From: Shewanella violacea DSS12
GTDB taxonomy: Bacteria > Pseudomonadota > Gammaproteobacteria > Enterobacterales > Shewanellaceae
DNA: 64,000 nucleotides
Assembly: GCF_000091325.1 (NCBI RefSeq)
Contig: NC_014012.1
Location: forward strand, 682,001-746,000
Direction: 5' to 3'
The position numbers and the translations under genes were made by a program. The notes under the pieces are model-generated. The model saw nothing but the letters and a program-made list of their open reading frames with translations, was not told the origin of the DNA and ran no database searches. Position 1 is the stretch's first letter. Every line of letters starts with the position of its first letter. This document shows positions 1 through 9,226 of this stretch, one piece after another.

Positions 1-1
1 C

Positions 2-712
2 TTGCCGCAACTGCCATTGAAAAAACTGGGTCGCTCACTTCCGCCACATGTCGAGGACTTGCTTGATACCGTAAATGGTTTTGCCATGCTGAAAATCTTT
101 TTTGTCACCGACACCCCTTGGTGGAATTACGACCAAAAACCACAACAATACTCTAATAGAATGCCCACTCGAGAGTTGCATTATTATCGCCGTGACAACG
201 CAGAAGAAAGCGATGGTTACGGTATGGTTATGCTTTACACCGACAGGCCAGCGACCGAGTTTTGGCGACATTATGTGGTCGATCAAAATAATCATGATCG
301 CGCAGAAATGGACAAGAATAACGAACTGGTCAATGAGTTTGCTAAATTTATTGCTCGGGATGTTAAGCATGAACTCACCTCTGATGACAGTGGCAAGCCA
401 CTGAATCTGACACCTTATGCCATAGAGCTTTTCTCCAATGCAACATTGGATGAGGCGGCTGAGATGATTCGTCGCTCGATTATTACCTATGGTATTCATG
501 ACTGGGCTTGTGAGCCTTTTGGTGCAGCGAATCATGGTTGGAAACCTAATGTGCAGTCATGGAAGGTCCAGCAAACGCTAAAAAGCTTCTCTCTTGGCTC
601 GGGCCGCAATAACGTTCATATTTGTGGTGAGGCATATTCCGATTATCACGGATTTGTGGAAGGTGCCCTGAACTCAGTCCACCTGGTTATTGATGATCTA
701 CTCGAGGCATAA
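2..712 (+). CDS. Flavin-containing amine oxidase, C-terminal part (cut by window edge)
   Basis: The frame is open to the left edge, so only the last 236 residues or so of a longer protein are visible. The C-terminus reads HICGEAYSDYHGFVEGAL, which is the conserved FAD-contacting segment at the end of flavin monoamine oxidase-type enzymes (NAD(P)-binding Rossmann/amine oxidase superfamily). The middle contains aromatic-rich blocks such as DTPWW. The dinucleotide-binding N-terminus lies outside the window, so the substrate cannot be inferred. The apparent TTG at the edge is probably not the true start. A strong hairpin terminator follows. The family call is fairly safe; the specific enzyme is unknown. 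Confidence 0.75.
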   Translation: MPQLPLKKLGRSLPPHVEDLLDTVNGFAMLKIFFVTDTPWWNYDQKPQQYSNRMPTRELHYYRRDNAEESDGYGMVMLYTDRPATEFWRHYVVDQNNHDRAEMDKNNELVNEFAKFIARDVKHELTSDDSGKPLNLTPYAIELFSNATLDEAAEMIRRSIITYGIHDWACEPFGAANHGWKPNVQSWKVQQTLKSFSLGSGRNNVHICGEAYSDYHGFVEGALNSVHLVIDDLLEA

Positions 713-778
713 ATGTTTCACTTGGTTTGAGGTTCGTTGCCTTGAATAAGTGTTTATAGTGTCATGAGTTAGATGTCG

Positions 779-817
779 AAAAAGAGCTAGGGCGATAAAA
801 TCGCACTAGCTCTTTTT
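779..817 (+). terminator. Rho-independent terminator, bidirectional
   Basis: Stem GAGCTAG-G-GCGAT pairs with ATCGC-A-CTAGCTC around a short A-rich loop. It is flanked by AAAAA on the left and TTTTT on the right. It can end the amine oxidase transcript on + and, by symmetry, the minus-strand OmpV-like gene that stops at 853. Confidence 0.85.
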
Positions 818-852
818 CGTTTCAATCAGTTATGACTATCTATTAGCAACTA

Positions 853-2259
853 TTAGAAGTGCCACTGTAGGTATAAGGCCTGATAGTTACTGCCGCCACC
901 GATTCGGCCAAAGGCTGAGCTCTTCTCATAGATGCCAGATCTGTGGTGTATGCTGTAACCCATCCACATCTTGTCCATGGCGCGGCGATTAAACAGGTCA
1001 CCCATATTCACATCTAAGGAAAAATTCAGATAGTTGAGTAGTTTGGATGGCCTATAACCTTTCTCTTCCAGCTCAGAGCCTTCTATATAGGTGACACTAG
1101 AAGTATAGGATAGACCCTCAGCTACGCCCAGACGCCATCTTGGGCCTAATTCAAAGGTATAGAAGGCCTTAATGGCAACAACACCTTCGGCCAAATTATT
1201 CTGTACTTGAGAGTCGTGGTGCCACACTAAGCCAGGAGTGAAGTAGAGCTCTATGGGAAAGTTAAATAGGCTGTCGGTGAGACGGGTACCGTAGAAAACT
1301 GAGGTGAGTTGATTATTGTAAGGATCTGTCTGGGTCTGCCAAGAGAAGATCGCGCTCAGGTTCGAAGGCGTGGCCCAGCCATGTGCAAGCTGTATAAACT
1401 CACCATCGCTAGCATCAGAGGCTCTTGATTCGGACTTAGTCGTCTTATTCTTAATGCTTTTATTACTGAAGTCAGGAAAGAAACCTAAACCGAGAAAGGA
1501 TTCAAATTGATATTGAGTATCTAAGGTCGGCAGGTTAGCTGTTTCGTTATCGATGCGGCCTAGATTAAACTGTCCAAGTAGATACAGGTTGCTATAGAGG
1601 TGATACCTAGCTTTAACTCCCATATTAAATTCAATACCTGCACCGACCTCATATTGATCTAAGCCGTAATAGTGTTGGCTAAAATCGGCGCTCTTCCAAT
1701 GCAACTCAACATAGGGATTAAGATACCAGTCTCTGGTCTCCCAATGATATTGAGTTCGGGTATAGCCATAGCTACGTTTATTCGAGTCAGACATGAAGGC
1801 GGTATCAAACTCCCAGGCGTCATGGAGGAATCTATACTGGATGCCAAAGTCGAAAGCCTGAGATTGAGATTTATTCTGTAGCTCCTGAGGTATGTCGACG
1901 AAACGAAAGCGAGTATAGAGGTTAACCTGATGCTCATCATTGTTCCAAAGATGTACCCCAGCTTCCATCCCATTGATGAAGACATAATCGTTACGGTATT
2001 TTATCAGTGGTAGCACATCGTACACTTCGTCATCGTCTACAGCATAAGGAATATCGCCTTTTCTTACACCAATTCCCAGCCCCCAATTTTCGCTCTGGAA
2101 TTGTGTGGCATAGATCTTAGGCTGGGGGGCATCTGGCTGAATCGCTTCTGGGTCAATGCTCTGGGATGATTGTGCCAGTCCGCTAAACAGCGCGAGAAAT
2201 AAGGCCAGAGGCTGAGAACGCATAGGTGAAGACGATAGGAGTAAACAATGATTATTCAT
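853..2259 (-). CDS. MipA/OmpV-family outer membrane protein
   Basis: This is a predicted outer membrane beta-barrel protein of about 468 residues. The N-terminus has a hydrophobic signal-like stretch (PLALFLALFSGLA). It is followed by GLGIGVRKGDIPY and many alternating aromatic/hydrophilic strands, and the protein ends in a terminal Phe (LQWHF), typical of BamA-recognised barrels. The N-terminal half resembles MipA/OmpV proteins. The length is about twice that of a minimal family member, and the C-terminal half also reads as barrel strands. The frame is open up to an ATG at 2361, but the segment before the Met at 2259 is charged and does not resemble a signal peptide; the Met at 2223 is an alternative start. 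It is divergent from cysJ. The substrate or partner is unknown. Confidence 0.7.
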   Translation of the reverse strand: MNNHCLLLSSSPMRSQPLALFLALFSGLAQSSQSIDPEAIQPDAPQPKIYATQFQSENWGLGIGVRKGDIPYAVDDDEVYDVLPLIKYRNDYVFINGMEAGVHLWNNDEHQVNLYTRFRFVDIPQELQNKSQSQAFDFGIQYRFLHDAWEFDTAFMSDSNKRSYGYTRTQYHWETRDWYLNPYVELHWKSADFSQHYYGLDQYEVGAGIEFNMGVKARYHLYSNLYLLGQFNLGRIDNETANLPTLDTQYQFESFLGLGFFPDFSNKSIKNKTTKSESRASDASDGEFIQLAHGWATPSNLSAIFSWQTQTDPYNNQLTSVFYGTRLTDSLFNFPIELYFTPGLVWHHDSQVQNNLAEGVVAIKAFYTFELGPRWRLGVAEGLSYTSSVTYIEGSELEEKGYRPSKLLNYLNFSLDVNMGDLFNRRAMDKMWMGYSIHHRSGIYEKSSAFGRIGGGSNYQALYLQWHF

Positions 2260-2505
2260 AGATTTTTTAGAGGTCTTTATCTGGCTAGCATCAAAATGAA
2301 AACAGAAAGTAAAAAAAATATTCTCTCTTAACTTATCTGTATCTGTGCTGAATGCAATCACTGTTTAATCTATTTTCTAGTCTCTGTGTTCAAATAAAAA
2401 CCGCTCTATATTCCAAAAAGGTATTAAAAATCAGATTTTATTCTTTTTTGCTTTTCTTTATAGGCGCTAAGCTAACTGACATTACACTGATATAGGGCCG
2501 TACCC

Positions 2506-4308
2506 ATGTTGTTAAAAGAGCTTTCATCATTCGCTTCGCCACTGTCGTCAGGGCAGGTGGATAAGTTAAAGCAGCTCACCGCTGAGCTGAGTGCCGTGCA
2601 ACTTGCGTGGGTAAGTGGATATTTATCTGCTACTGCCGAGCAAGGGACCAATCTTCTTGGTAGCGAAACCGCAGCTCAAAGCGATCCGGCACAGACCATT
2701 ACAATTCTATACGGTAGCCAAACTGGTAACGGTCGAGGAGTAGCAAGCGAATTAGCCGCTAAGGCCCAAGCTCAAGGGTACGCCGTTAACCTAGCTTCTA
2801 TGGGGGATTACAAGGTCCGTCAACTGAAGCAAGAAACCATATTACTGGCTGTCGTGAGTACTCACGGTGAAGGCGAAGCGCCCGATGATGCTATCGAATT
2901 GCATAAATTCCTGGCATCTAAGCGAGCGCCTAAATTAGAAAACTTAAACTATTCGGTGTTGGCTCTGGGGGATTCGAGTTATGAATTCTTCTGTCAGACA
3001 GGTAAAGACTTCGATGATCGCCTATCTGCATTAGGCGCTAAACCACTCCAGACTCTGGTTGAGTGTGATGTCGACTATGAATCTGCCGTTGAATTGTGGC
3101 AAGAGAGCGTGTTAGAAGCCGTTAAGCCGCTCATCGAAACCTCAGGTGCGAGTGTCGTTTCACTGTCCGGTTCCGGTATTCCTGGCGCTGCAGCGAGTGA
3201 GTTCACTAAGCAGAAACCTTACACTGCCGAACTTCTCGTGAGTCAGAAGTTAACCGGTCGTGAATCGGATCGTGATGTACGCCATGTCGAAATCGACTTA
3301 GGTGAGTCAGGACTGAGCTATCAAGCCGGTGATGCTCTGGGGGTATGGTTTACCAATACAGAAACCTTAGTCGAAGAGTTATTGACTAAATTATCCCTGG
3401 ACGGCGATGAAGCCGTAACCGTGGGCAAGGATACCTTGTCTCTCAAGCAAGCGTTAATCGAGAAGAAAGAGCTGACTCAGCTTTATCCCGGTCTGGTTAA
3501 AGATTGGGCCGCACTTAGCGGTAATGCCGAGCTGCTGAGCATCAGCGATGACAAAGCCCTGACTCGTCAGTTTGTACTGAATCATCAGCTAGCTGATCTA
3601 GTCACAAATTACAGCGCAGAAGTAACCTCTACCCAGCTGTTAGCCATGCTTCGACCTATTACACCTCGTTTGTATTCCATAGCATCGAGTCAGTCAGAGG
3701 TCGAGTCCGAGGTACACTTGACCGTTGCTTTAGTCGAGGATGAAAGAGAAGGAGGCGCAAGATTTGGTGGCGCTTCACAGTTCCTGTCTCAAGCGCAAGA
3801 GGGCGCTGAAGTTAAGGTTTACGTCGAACCTAACAAGCATTTCAGACTACCTGAAAATCCAGAGACTGCCGTGATCATGGTAGGGCCGGGTACAGGTATT
3901 GCACCGTTTAGAGCCTTTATGCAGGAGCGTGCAGCTCAAGGCATCGAAGGCAATAGCTGGCTTATCTTCGGTAATCCACATTTTGAGCAGGATTTCCTCT
4001 ATCAAACAGAGTGGCAGCAATATCTGAAAGATGGCTCCCTGTCGCGCATAGATTTAGCTTTCTCAAGAGACCAAGCCCATAAAATCTATGTGCAGCACAG
4101 AATTGCCGAGCAAGGTGAAGAGTTATGGAAATGGCTCGAATCAGGCGCGCATTTCTACATCTGTGGTGATGCCGAGCGTATGGCGAAAGATGTGCATCAG
4201 GCCTTGTTGGATATTGCGGTGAAGTTTGGCGGTAAAACCGAGGAGGAGGCCGAGGCCTACTTTGAGCAATTACGCAGTGACAAGCGTTATCAGAAAGACG
4301 TTTATTGA
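2506..4308 (+). CDS. cysJ: Sulfite reductase [NADPH] flavoprotein alpha-component
   Basis: CysJ passes electrons from NADPH through FAD and FMN to the CysI haemoprotein for six-electron reduction of sulfite to sulfide in cysteine biosynthesis (cytoplasm). The 600 residues match the usual length (about 599 in E. coli). Visible parts in order are a flavodoxin/FMN domain beginning at ILYGSQTGNG near residue 68, a linker, the FAD-binding motif RLYSIASS at residue 388, the NADPH-binding motif GPGTGIAPFRAF at residue 460, and the typical terminus DKRYQKDVY. It is the first gene of cysJIH, with a gap of about 115 bp to cysI. The 244-bp divergent region upstream would hold the promoter; I could not identify a CysB site with confidence. 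Confidence 0.97.
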   Translation: MLLKELSSFASPLSSGQVDKLKQLTAELSAVQLAWVSGYLSATAEQGTNLLGSETAAQSDPAQTITILYGSQTGNGRGVASELAAKAQAQGYAVNLASMGDYKVRQLKQETILLAVVSTHGEGEAPDDAIELHKFLASKRAPKLENLNYSVLALGDSSYEFFCQTGKDFDDRLSALGAKPLQTLVECDVDYESAVELWQESVLEAVKPLIETSGASVVSLSGSGIPGAAASEFTKQKPYTAELLVSQKLTGRESDRDVRHVEIDLGESGLSYQAGDALGVWFTNTETLVEELLTKLSLDGDEAVTVGKDTLSLKQALIEKKELTQLYPGLVKDWAALSGNAELLSISDDKALTRQFVLNHQLADLVTNYSAEVTSTQLLAMLRPITPRLYSIASSQSEVESEVHLTVALVEDEREGGARFGGASQFLSQAQEGAEVKVYVEPNKHFRLPENPETAVIMVGPGTGIAPFRAFMQERAAQGIEGNSWLIFGNPHFEQDFLYQTEWQQYLKDGSLSRIDLAFSRDQAHKIYVQHRIAEQGEELWKWLESGAHFYICGDAERMAKDVHQALLDIAVKFGGKTEEEAEAYFEQLRSDKRYQKDVY

Positions 4309-4423
4309 TATTTAGAAGCCTTGCCGGATCTGAATATCCGGTAATGAGATCTTCTGTTTAAACCTAATATAAGATGCGATGCCTATTTAGAGCGTCGCAC
4401 GAGAGATGAGTGAGGCGATAGCC

Positions 4424-6157
4424 ATGTCAGAAAATAAAAATGCAGAACAAGCAGAGCCATTATCAATTAATGAGCATCTTAAAACCGACAGTAATTTTCT
4501 GAGAGGCACGATTCAGGAAGGCTTAGATACGGCTGTTACAGGATCTTTTAGTGAAGGCGATCAGCAGTTGATCAAATTCCATGGTTTTTACCAGCAAGAT
4601 GATCGCGATCTAAGAAATGAGCGTAAAGAACAGAAACTAGAGCCGCTTTATAGCTTTATGCTACGGGCACGTGTTGCCGGTGGTGTGTGTACTCCGGATC
4701 AGTGGCTGGGTGTCGATGAAATAGCGTCAACCTTGACCAGCTCTAACAGCATACGCTTGACCACACGTCAGACATTTCAGTATCACGGCATCTCTAAGCG
4801 TAACCTAAGAGCCTTGATCCAGAGTCTGGACAGTAAGGCGCTGGATTCGATTGCCGCCTGTGGTGACGTCAACCGTAATGTCATGTGTAATCCAAACCCA
4901 GTAGAGTCTCGCTTACACGAGCAGGCGTTCTACTGGGCCAAGAAATTGTCGGATAACTATTTGCCACGCACTAAGGCTTATGCAGAGATTTGGCTTGGAG
5001 ATGACAAGCTTGCCACCAGTGAAGGTGATGATGTCGAGCCTGTATATGGTAAGACGTATCTGCCGCGTAAGTTTAAGATGGCCGTTGCCGTACCGCCAGA
5101 TAATGATGTAGACGTATACACCAATGATCTGGGTTTTATCGCGGTAGCGGAAGAGGGCGAGCTTATCGGCTTTAACTTGGTGGCTGGTGGCGGTATGGGC
5201 TCAACCCATGGTGAAGTGCAGACTTTTCCACGTCTAGCCGATGATTTTGGCTATATTAAGGCCGAAGATACATTGAAGTTTGCCGAGGCCATATTAAAAG
5301 TTCAGCGTGACTGGGGTAACCGCTCTAATCGTAAACTTTCGAGACTAAAGTACACCATAGTCAAATATGGCTATGAGGTATTTAAGGCCGAAGTAGAGAA
5401 GCGTGCCGGGGTTAAATTTGAGCCCAAACGTGATGTGGTCATCGGCGATCGCGGTGATCGTTATGGCTGGATAAAAGGTGTAGATAATCAGTGGCACCTG
5501 ACGCTATTTATCGAAGGCGGGCGCATCAAGGATTTACCCGGTCAGCCGTTACAAACCGGATTAAGGGAGATTGCCAAGATACATAAGGGCGATTTCCGCA
5601 TGACCTCTAATCAAAACCTGATCATAGCCCGTGTTGCTGCAGAGGATAAGGCCGAGATAGAAGCCTTAGCCCGTAGCCATGGTCTGATGGGGAAATTGAT
5701 CACAGAAACAAGAGGCCGCTCAATTGCTTGTGTTGCACTGCCAACTTGTGCCCTCGCCATGGCTGAAGCCGAGCGTTATTTCCCGGACTTCCTGACGAAA
5801 GTAGAGTCATTGCAAGAGAAGCATGGCTTCTTGAATCAAGGCATTGTCATCCGTATGACAGGTTGTCCTAACGGTTGTGCCAGACCTTTCGCGGCCGAAA
5901 TTGGCCTAGTAGGTAAGGCGCCGGGTCGCTATAACCTATATCTGGGCGCGAGCTTCGAAGGTACACGTTTAAATAAACTCTATCGCGAGAATATTCAAGA
6001 AGCAGAGATCTTATCTGAGCTTGATACCTTGTTCGCCAGATATGTGGGTGAACGGGAAGAGGGCGAAACCTTTGGTAATTTCACGGTACGCATAGGCGTC
6101 GTGGCAGCGGTAATTGATGCCGCTAAGGATTTTCATGGACAGAGTAGTAATGCCTGA
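4424..6157 (+). CDS. cysI: Sulfite reductase [NADPH] haemoprotein beta-component
   Basis: CysI reduces sulfite to sulfide at a coupled sirohaem/[4Fe-4S] centre. The four cluster cysteines are all present, as CVALPTC and CPNGC. Counted from the upstream ATG at 4406 they are C442, C448, C487 and C491, the same spacing as in E. coli. Substrate-binding Arg/Lys-rich stretches such as [12 protein letters not shown] and [11 protein letters not shown] are intact. Two in-frame starts exist. The ATG at 4424 is preferred because GAGG lies about 8 bases upstream, whereas the ATG at 4406 has a purine run almost touching it. The 3' end overlaps cysH by 8 bp, which suggests translational coupling. The sirohaem precursor could come from the methyltransferase gene at 16425. 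Confidence 0.97.
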   Translation: MSENKNAEQAEPLSINEHLKTDSNFLRGTIQEGLDTAVTGSFSEGDQQLIKFHGFYQQDDRDLRNERKEQKLEPLYSFMLRARVAGGVCTPDQWLGVDEIASTLTSSNSIRLTTRQTFQYHGISKRNLRALIQSLDSKALDSIAACGDVNRNVMCNPNPVESRLHEQAFYWAKKLSDNYLPRTKAYAEIWLGDDKLATSEGDDVEPVYGKTYLPRKFKMAVAVPPDNDVDVYTNDLGFIAVAEEGELIGFNLVAGGGMGSTHGEVQTFPRLADDFGYIKAEDTLKFAEAILKVQRDWGNRSNRKLSRLKYTIVKYGYEVFKAEVEKRAGVKFEPKRDVVIGDRGDRYGWIKGVDNQWHLTLFIEGGRIKDLPGQPLQTGLREIAKIHKGDFRMTSNQNLIIARVAAEDKAEIEALARSHGLMGKLITETRGRSIACVALPTCALAMAEAERYFPDFLTKVESLQEKHGFLNQGIVIRMTGCPNGCARPFAAEIGLVGKAPGRYNLYLGASFEGTRLNKLYRENIQEAEILSELDTLFARYVGEREEGETFGNFTVRIGVVAAVIDAAKDFHGQSSNA

Positions 6158-6920
6158 ATTAAACACTCAGGTTGAATCGGTGGTATCTGCACAAGAGCTG
6201 TTAGCCCTGTTAAGCGCGCCGGCAGTCGAGCAGAAAAGCGAGCTTGAGCGTATCAATGGCTTCCTCGAAGAACTGACTCCTAGGCAAAGAGTGGCCTGGG
6301 GGTTGAAGTATCTCCCTGGTAACCACGCATTATCATCGAGCTTTGGTATTCAAGGCGCGGTGATGTTGAATCTGGTTAGCACTGAGAAGCCGGATATCCC
6401 GGTGATCTTGACCGATACCGGTTACCTTTTTCCGGAAACCTATCGGTTTATCGATGAGCTGAGTGAGCGTTTGTCGTTAAACCTTAAGATATTTGCCTCA
6501 CCTATGACCCCTGCCTGGCAGGAGGCGCGTTTTGGCCAGTTATGGGACAAAGGTCTAGAGGGTTTAGACCAATATAATCGTATGAACAAGGTCGAGCCAA
6601 TGCAGCGAGCTCTGGATGAGCTGGATGTTGGTACCTGGTTTGCGGGCTTGCGTCGCAGTCAATCAAGTACCCGAGAGGCTCTGCCTATCTTAGCGATTCA
6701 TGGATCACGCTATAAAATCTTACCAATTTTGGATTGGAGTAATAAGCATGTGCATGAATACTTAACTGAGCATGATCTGCCTTATCACCCACTTTGGGAG
6801 AAGGGCTATGTATCTGTTGGTGATACGCATTCCAGCAAGCCATTAGAGCTAGGTATGAGTGAAGAGGAAACGCGTTTCAACGGCCTCAAACGCGAATGTG
6901 GCCTGCATTTCGAGATATAG
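6150..6920 (+). CDS. cysH: Phosphoadenosine phosphosulfate (PAPS) reductase
   Basis: CysH reduces PAPS to sulfite and adenosine 3',5'-bisphosphate using thioredoxin or glutaredoxin, feeding CysJI. The visible PP-loop-type region is [12 protein letters not shown], with [11 protein letters not shown] and [10 protein letters not shown] following. The C-terminus [10 protein letters not shown] carries the catalytic Cys in the ECGLH motif (Cys250 from this start). The additional Cys pairs of cluster-containing APS reductases are absent, so PAPS is the likely substrate. The start at 6150 overlaps the cysI stop; an upstream in-frame ATG at 6114 lies inside cysI. The last 99 bp or so are repeated three more times downstream (see the repeat entry). 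Confidence 0.96.
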   Translation: MPELNTQVESVVSAQELLALLSAPAVEQKSELERINGFLEELTPRQRVAWGLKYLPGNHALSSSFGIQGAVMLNLVSTEKPDIPVILTDTGYLFPETYRFIDELSERLSLNLKIFASPMTPAWQEARFGQLWDKGLEGLDQYNRMNKVEPMQRALDELDVGTWFAGLRRSQSSTREALPILAIHGSRYKILPILDWSNKHVHEYLTEHDLPYHPLWEKGYVSVGDTHSSKPLELGMSEEETRFNGLKRECGLHFEI

Positions 6921-7312
6921 CAGCAAGGTTATGCATTGGTTTCGTTAGCGGCGATACGCATTCCAGCAAGCCATTAGAGCTAGGTATGAGTGAAGAAGAT
7001 ACTCGTTTCAACGGCCTTAAACGTGAATGTAGCCTGCATTTTGAGATATAGCAGCTAGGTTATGCATTGGTTTCGTTAGCGGCGATACGCATTCCAGTAA
7101 GCCATTAGAGCTAGGTATGAGTGAAGAAGATACTCGTTTCAACGGCCTTAAGCGTGAATGTAGCCTGCATTTCGAGATATAGCAGCTAGGTTATGCATTG
7201 GTTTCGTTAGCGGCGATACGCATTCCAGTAAGCCATTAGAGCTAGGTATGAGTGAAGAAGATACTCGTTTCAATGCTCTTAAGCGTGAGTGTGGCCTGCA
7301 TTTCGAGATATA
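6822..7312 (+). repeat. 131-bp tandem array: cysH 3' end plus spacer, four copies
   Basis: The segment starting GATACGCATTCCAG recurs at 6822 (inside cysH), 6953, 7084 and 7215, an exact 131-bp period. Each unit contains the coding sequence for the cysH tail ([13 protein letters not shown]...LHFEI), its TAG stop, and about 32 bp of spacer. The period is not a multiple of three, so copies 2-4 cannot extend cysH. Copies 2 and 3 read ECSLH instead of ECGLH, while copy 4 keeps ECGLH. Copies 2-4 share differences from copy 1 (EEDTRF against EEETRF), so they probably arose by later rounds of duplication from an already changed unit. Confidence 0.95.
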
Positions 7313-8002
7313 GGCCAGAGGCTCTAGTGCTAACTTTAGTCGGTAACAGAATGAGGGCCAGATGATCTGGTTCTTATTATGTCTGCTTTTTTCAAGGTGA
7401 CTGATCAGTTTGTCCATATTTATGTTCTGCTGCGTCAATATTGCTTTCTAGCTTCTGCATCATAGCCGCTGATTTTATCTATCTAATATAATGAGGAAAA
7501 CAAGCCGAACATTATACTTAGGTAGTATTTTATAAAGATTAATACAAGTTTACGCACAAACTTATGCACAGGCAAAGGAACTAGTCTATAGTCAGGAGTT
7601 CCCGTAGATGGTTTTGGAATGTCGTTCTGTATAAGTGTCTATTGTTAGGGTTATCCAATAATTCTTGGACTCAATGACTTTTAGATCTTGCTTGAGCTTG
7701 TTGTCACCCTTGTGATGATACTCAAGTCGCAGACGGCCTCAGAGCCTGTTCAACTCTCGTTTCCTGTCTTATTGGAGGCGATATGTAGTTTTGGTTGGCT
7801 TGTTAGCGCCTGCTTAATCAAAAGCTGTTTCCCCTGAATAGCCCGATGCGGCTATTCAGGCTTAGCTTGCCAACGATAAAAATCACCACAGCCCATATCT
7901 AGATCTTGCCCTAAACATCTCATCTGTTTGTTAGGCCTATATTTGTTAATCTATTCCAAAGACTAGGTTCAAGGACCTGTTGCTATACATGGAGAGTAAT
8001 TT
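7313..8002. other. 690-bp non-coding stretch between the cysH array and the Gfo/Idh gene
   Basis: I see no convincing gene here on either strand. A short near-palindrome CCAGATGATCTGG lies just after the array, followed by a T-rich stretch, and may be a weak terminator for cysJIH. A perfect 11-bp inverted repeat lies at 7833-7860 (separate entry). Confidence 0.6.
7833..7860. other. Perfect 11-bp inverted repeat (hairpin)
   Basis: CCTGAATAGCC and GGCTATTCAGG pair perfectly around the 6-base loop CGATGC. Neither side has a T-run, so a standard intrinsic terminator is unlikely. It may be a protein-binding palindrome or a structured part of the leader of the gene at 8003. Confidence 0.6.
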
Positions 8003-8980
8003 TTGGCTGTCGATAATAAGAGAATACGTATCGGAGTGATTGGCTTTGGTACTATAGGTAAATATGTAGTAGATGGTGCGCTGGCACACAATGAGTTTGA
8101 GGTGGTCGCTATCTTTGACCCCAGCTTATTATCTGTATCTGCTGAGTTTATGTCCGCAGAAAAATATAGACACATAAGCTTGATGGCCTCGGCTAATGAA
8201 CTGGTTGCATACCAACAAGTTGATCTGGTTTATATCGCTACACCTCCTGCAACACACATCGAATATTGTCGTCTGGCCCTGGCTCAGAGGAAGGCTATAT
8301 GGTGTGAGAAGCCCCTAAGTGTCGATCTTATGGCTGCTAAGAAGTTAGTCGAAGAGCTTGAGGCTTCTGGACTCGTGTCTGCCGTGAATCTGTCATTAGC
8401 CAGCAGCCCAATTTTAGATAAACTAGTGTCACTCACAATGGAAGAAGAGCATGGCGCAGCTCAGCAAGTAGAGATGAGGTTTCACTATAGTGAGTGGCCG
8501 AGGCATTGGCAGGTTGGCGCAGCCAGCTGGTTAAGTTCCAGGGAGCAGGGCGGCTTTCTTCGTGAGGTGTTCTCTCATTTTGTATTTTTACAGCATCGCC
8601 TATTTGGTGAGATGAAGCTGACGAATTGTCAGATCTCTTTTGCCGCTGGGGGCTGCGAAACTTATGTGATGGCCCAATATCTTTGTGGCTCTCTTCCCGT
8701 CAGAGTCTGTGGTGGTATTGGTGGAGTCGCACCGGACACTAACGAGTGGACCTTATTCACTGACAGGCGCGCCATTCGATACTCAGATTGGAATAAATTG
8801 AGCATGGGAACTCAGGAATCTTGGTGGGATGTAGACATAGGTCAAGTGGGGAGCTCAGTTTTATTACAGTTGGATGAAGTTGCTAAGATGATGAGGGGGA
8901 AACCTCATAAACTGGCTAGTTTCAGGGAGGCTTTAGCCGTTCAAGTTGTCGTGGAACAGACCTTAAATTCAAGCTGCTAA
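8003..8980 (+). CDS. Gfo/Idh/MocA-family NAD(P)-dependent oxidoreductase
   Basis: The N-terminus IRIGVIGFGTIGKYVVDGA is a Rossmann dinucleotide-binding fold. The block VYIATPPATHIEYCRLAL followed by WCEKPL is the family signature; the Lys of EKP is the usual catalytic/cofactor-contacting residue. The 325-residue length is normal. The start is TTG: GGAGAG at 7991-7996 sits 6 bases before it, and no ATG fits the conserved N-terminus. The downstream half carries the substrate-binding alpha/beta domain, but the substrate cannot be named. It appears monocistronic. The GTIGKYVVDGAL stretch also recalls aspartate dehydrogenases, but the EKPL block favours the general Gfo/Idh group. Confidence 0.82.
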   Translation: MAVDNKRIRIGVIGFGTIGKYVVDGALAHNEFEVVAIFDPSLLSVSAEFMSAEKYRHISLMASANELVAYQQVDLVYIATPPATHIEYCRLALAQRKAIWCEKPLSVDLMAAKKLVEELEASGLVSAVNLSLASSPILDKLVSLTMEEEHGAAQQVEMRFHYSEWPRHWQVGAASWLSSREQGGFLREVFSHFVFLQHRLFGEMKLTNCQISFAAGGCETYVMAQYLCGSLPVRVCGGIGGVAPDTNEWTLFTDRRAIRYSDWNKLSMGTQESWWDVDIGQVGSSVLLQLDEVAKMMRGKPHKLASFREALAVQVVVEQTLNSSC

Positions 8981-9053
8981 AGGCCGCTTGTGTTAGTTGT
9001 TGGGCCGGCTTTAACCGGGGCTCAACCCCCTCGTATAGAGAGGATGACGCTGT

Positions 9054-9104
9054 GCTATCACGGCTAAGCCTGTCGAATAGGCGTAGCCGTGTGCGAAGCG
9101 ATAG
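9054..9104. repeat. Nested inverted repeat (REP-like element)
   Basis: An inner hairpin at 9059-9091 pairs CACGGCTA with TAGCCGTG and AGCCT with AGGC around a short loop. Outside it, GCTATC (9054) pairs with GATAGC (9099), giving a two-layer structure. It lies between convergently spaced features in the 246-bp gap before the gene at 9227. The shape is that of a REP/BIME-like unit; no second copy was noticed in this window. Confidence 0.5.
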
Positions 9105-9226
9105 CCTGTCTTGTGAGTTTTGAACACCTTTTTTCCTACAGATATAGTATATTAGGTACTTTAATGTCAGGGCGTTTTCAACATCCAGCAAATACTAATT
9201 TCGGTCTATAAAATGGAGTTTAATGA

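Noticed and set aside
6822..7312. CRISPR array
   Set aside because: Units are directly adjacent, 131 bp long and carry the cysH coding tail; there are no short repeats with unique spacers.
7148..7438. 96-codon minus-strand open frame across the cysH array
   Set aside because: It results from reading the antisense of the repeated cysH tail; no start signal.
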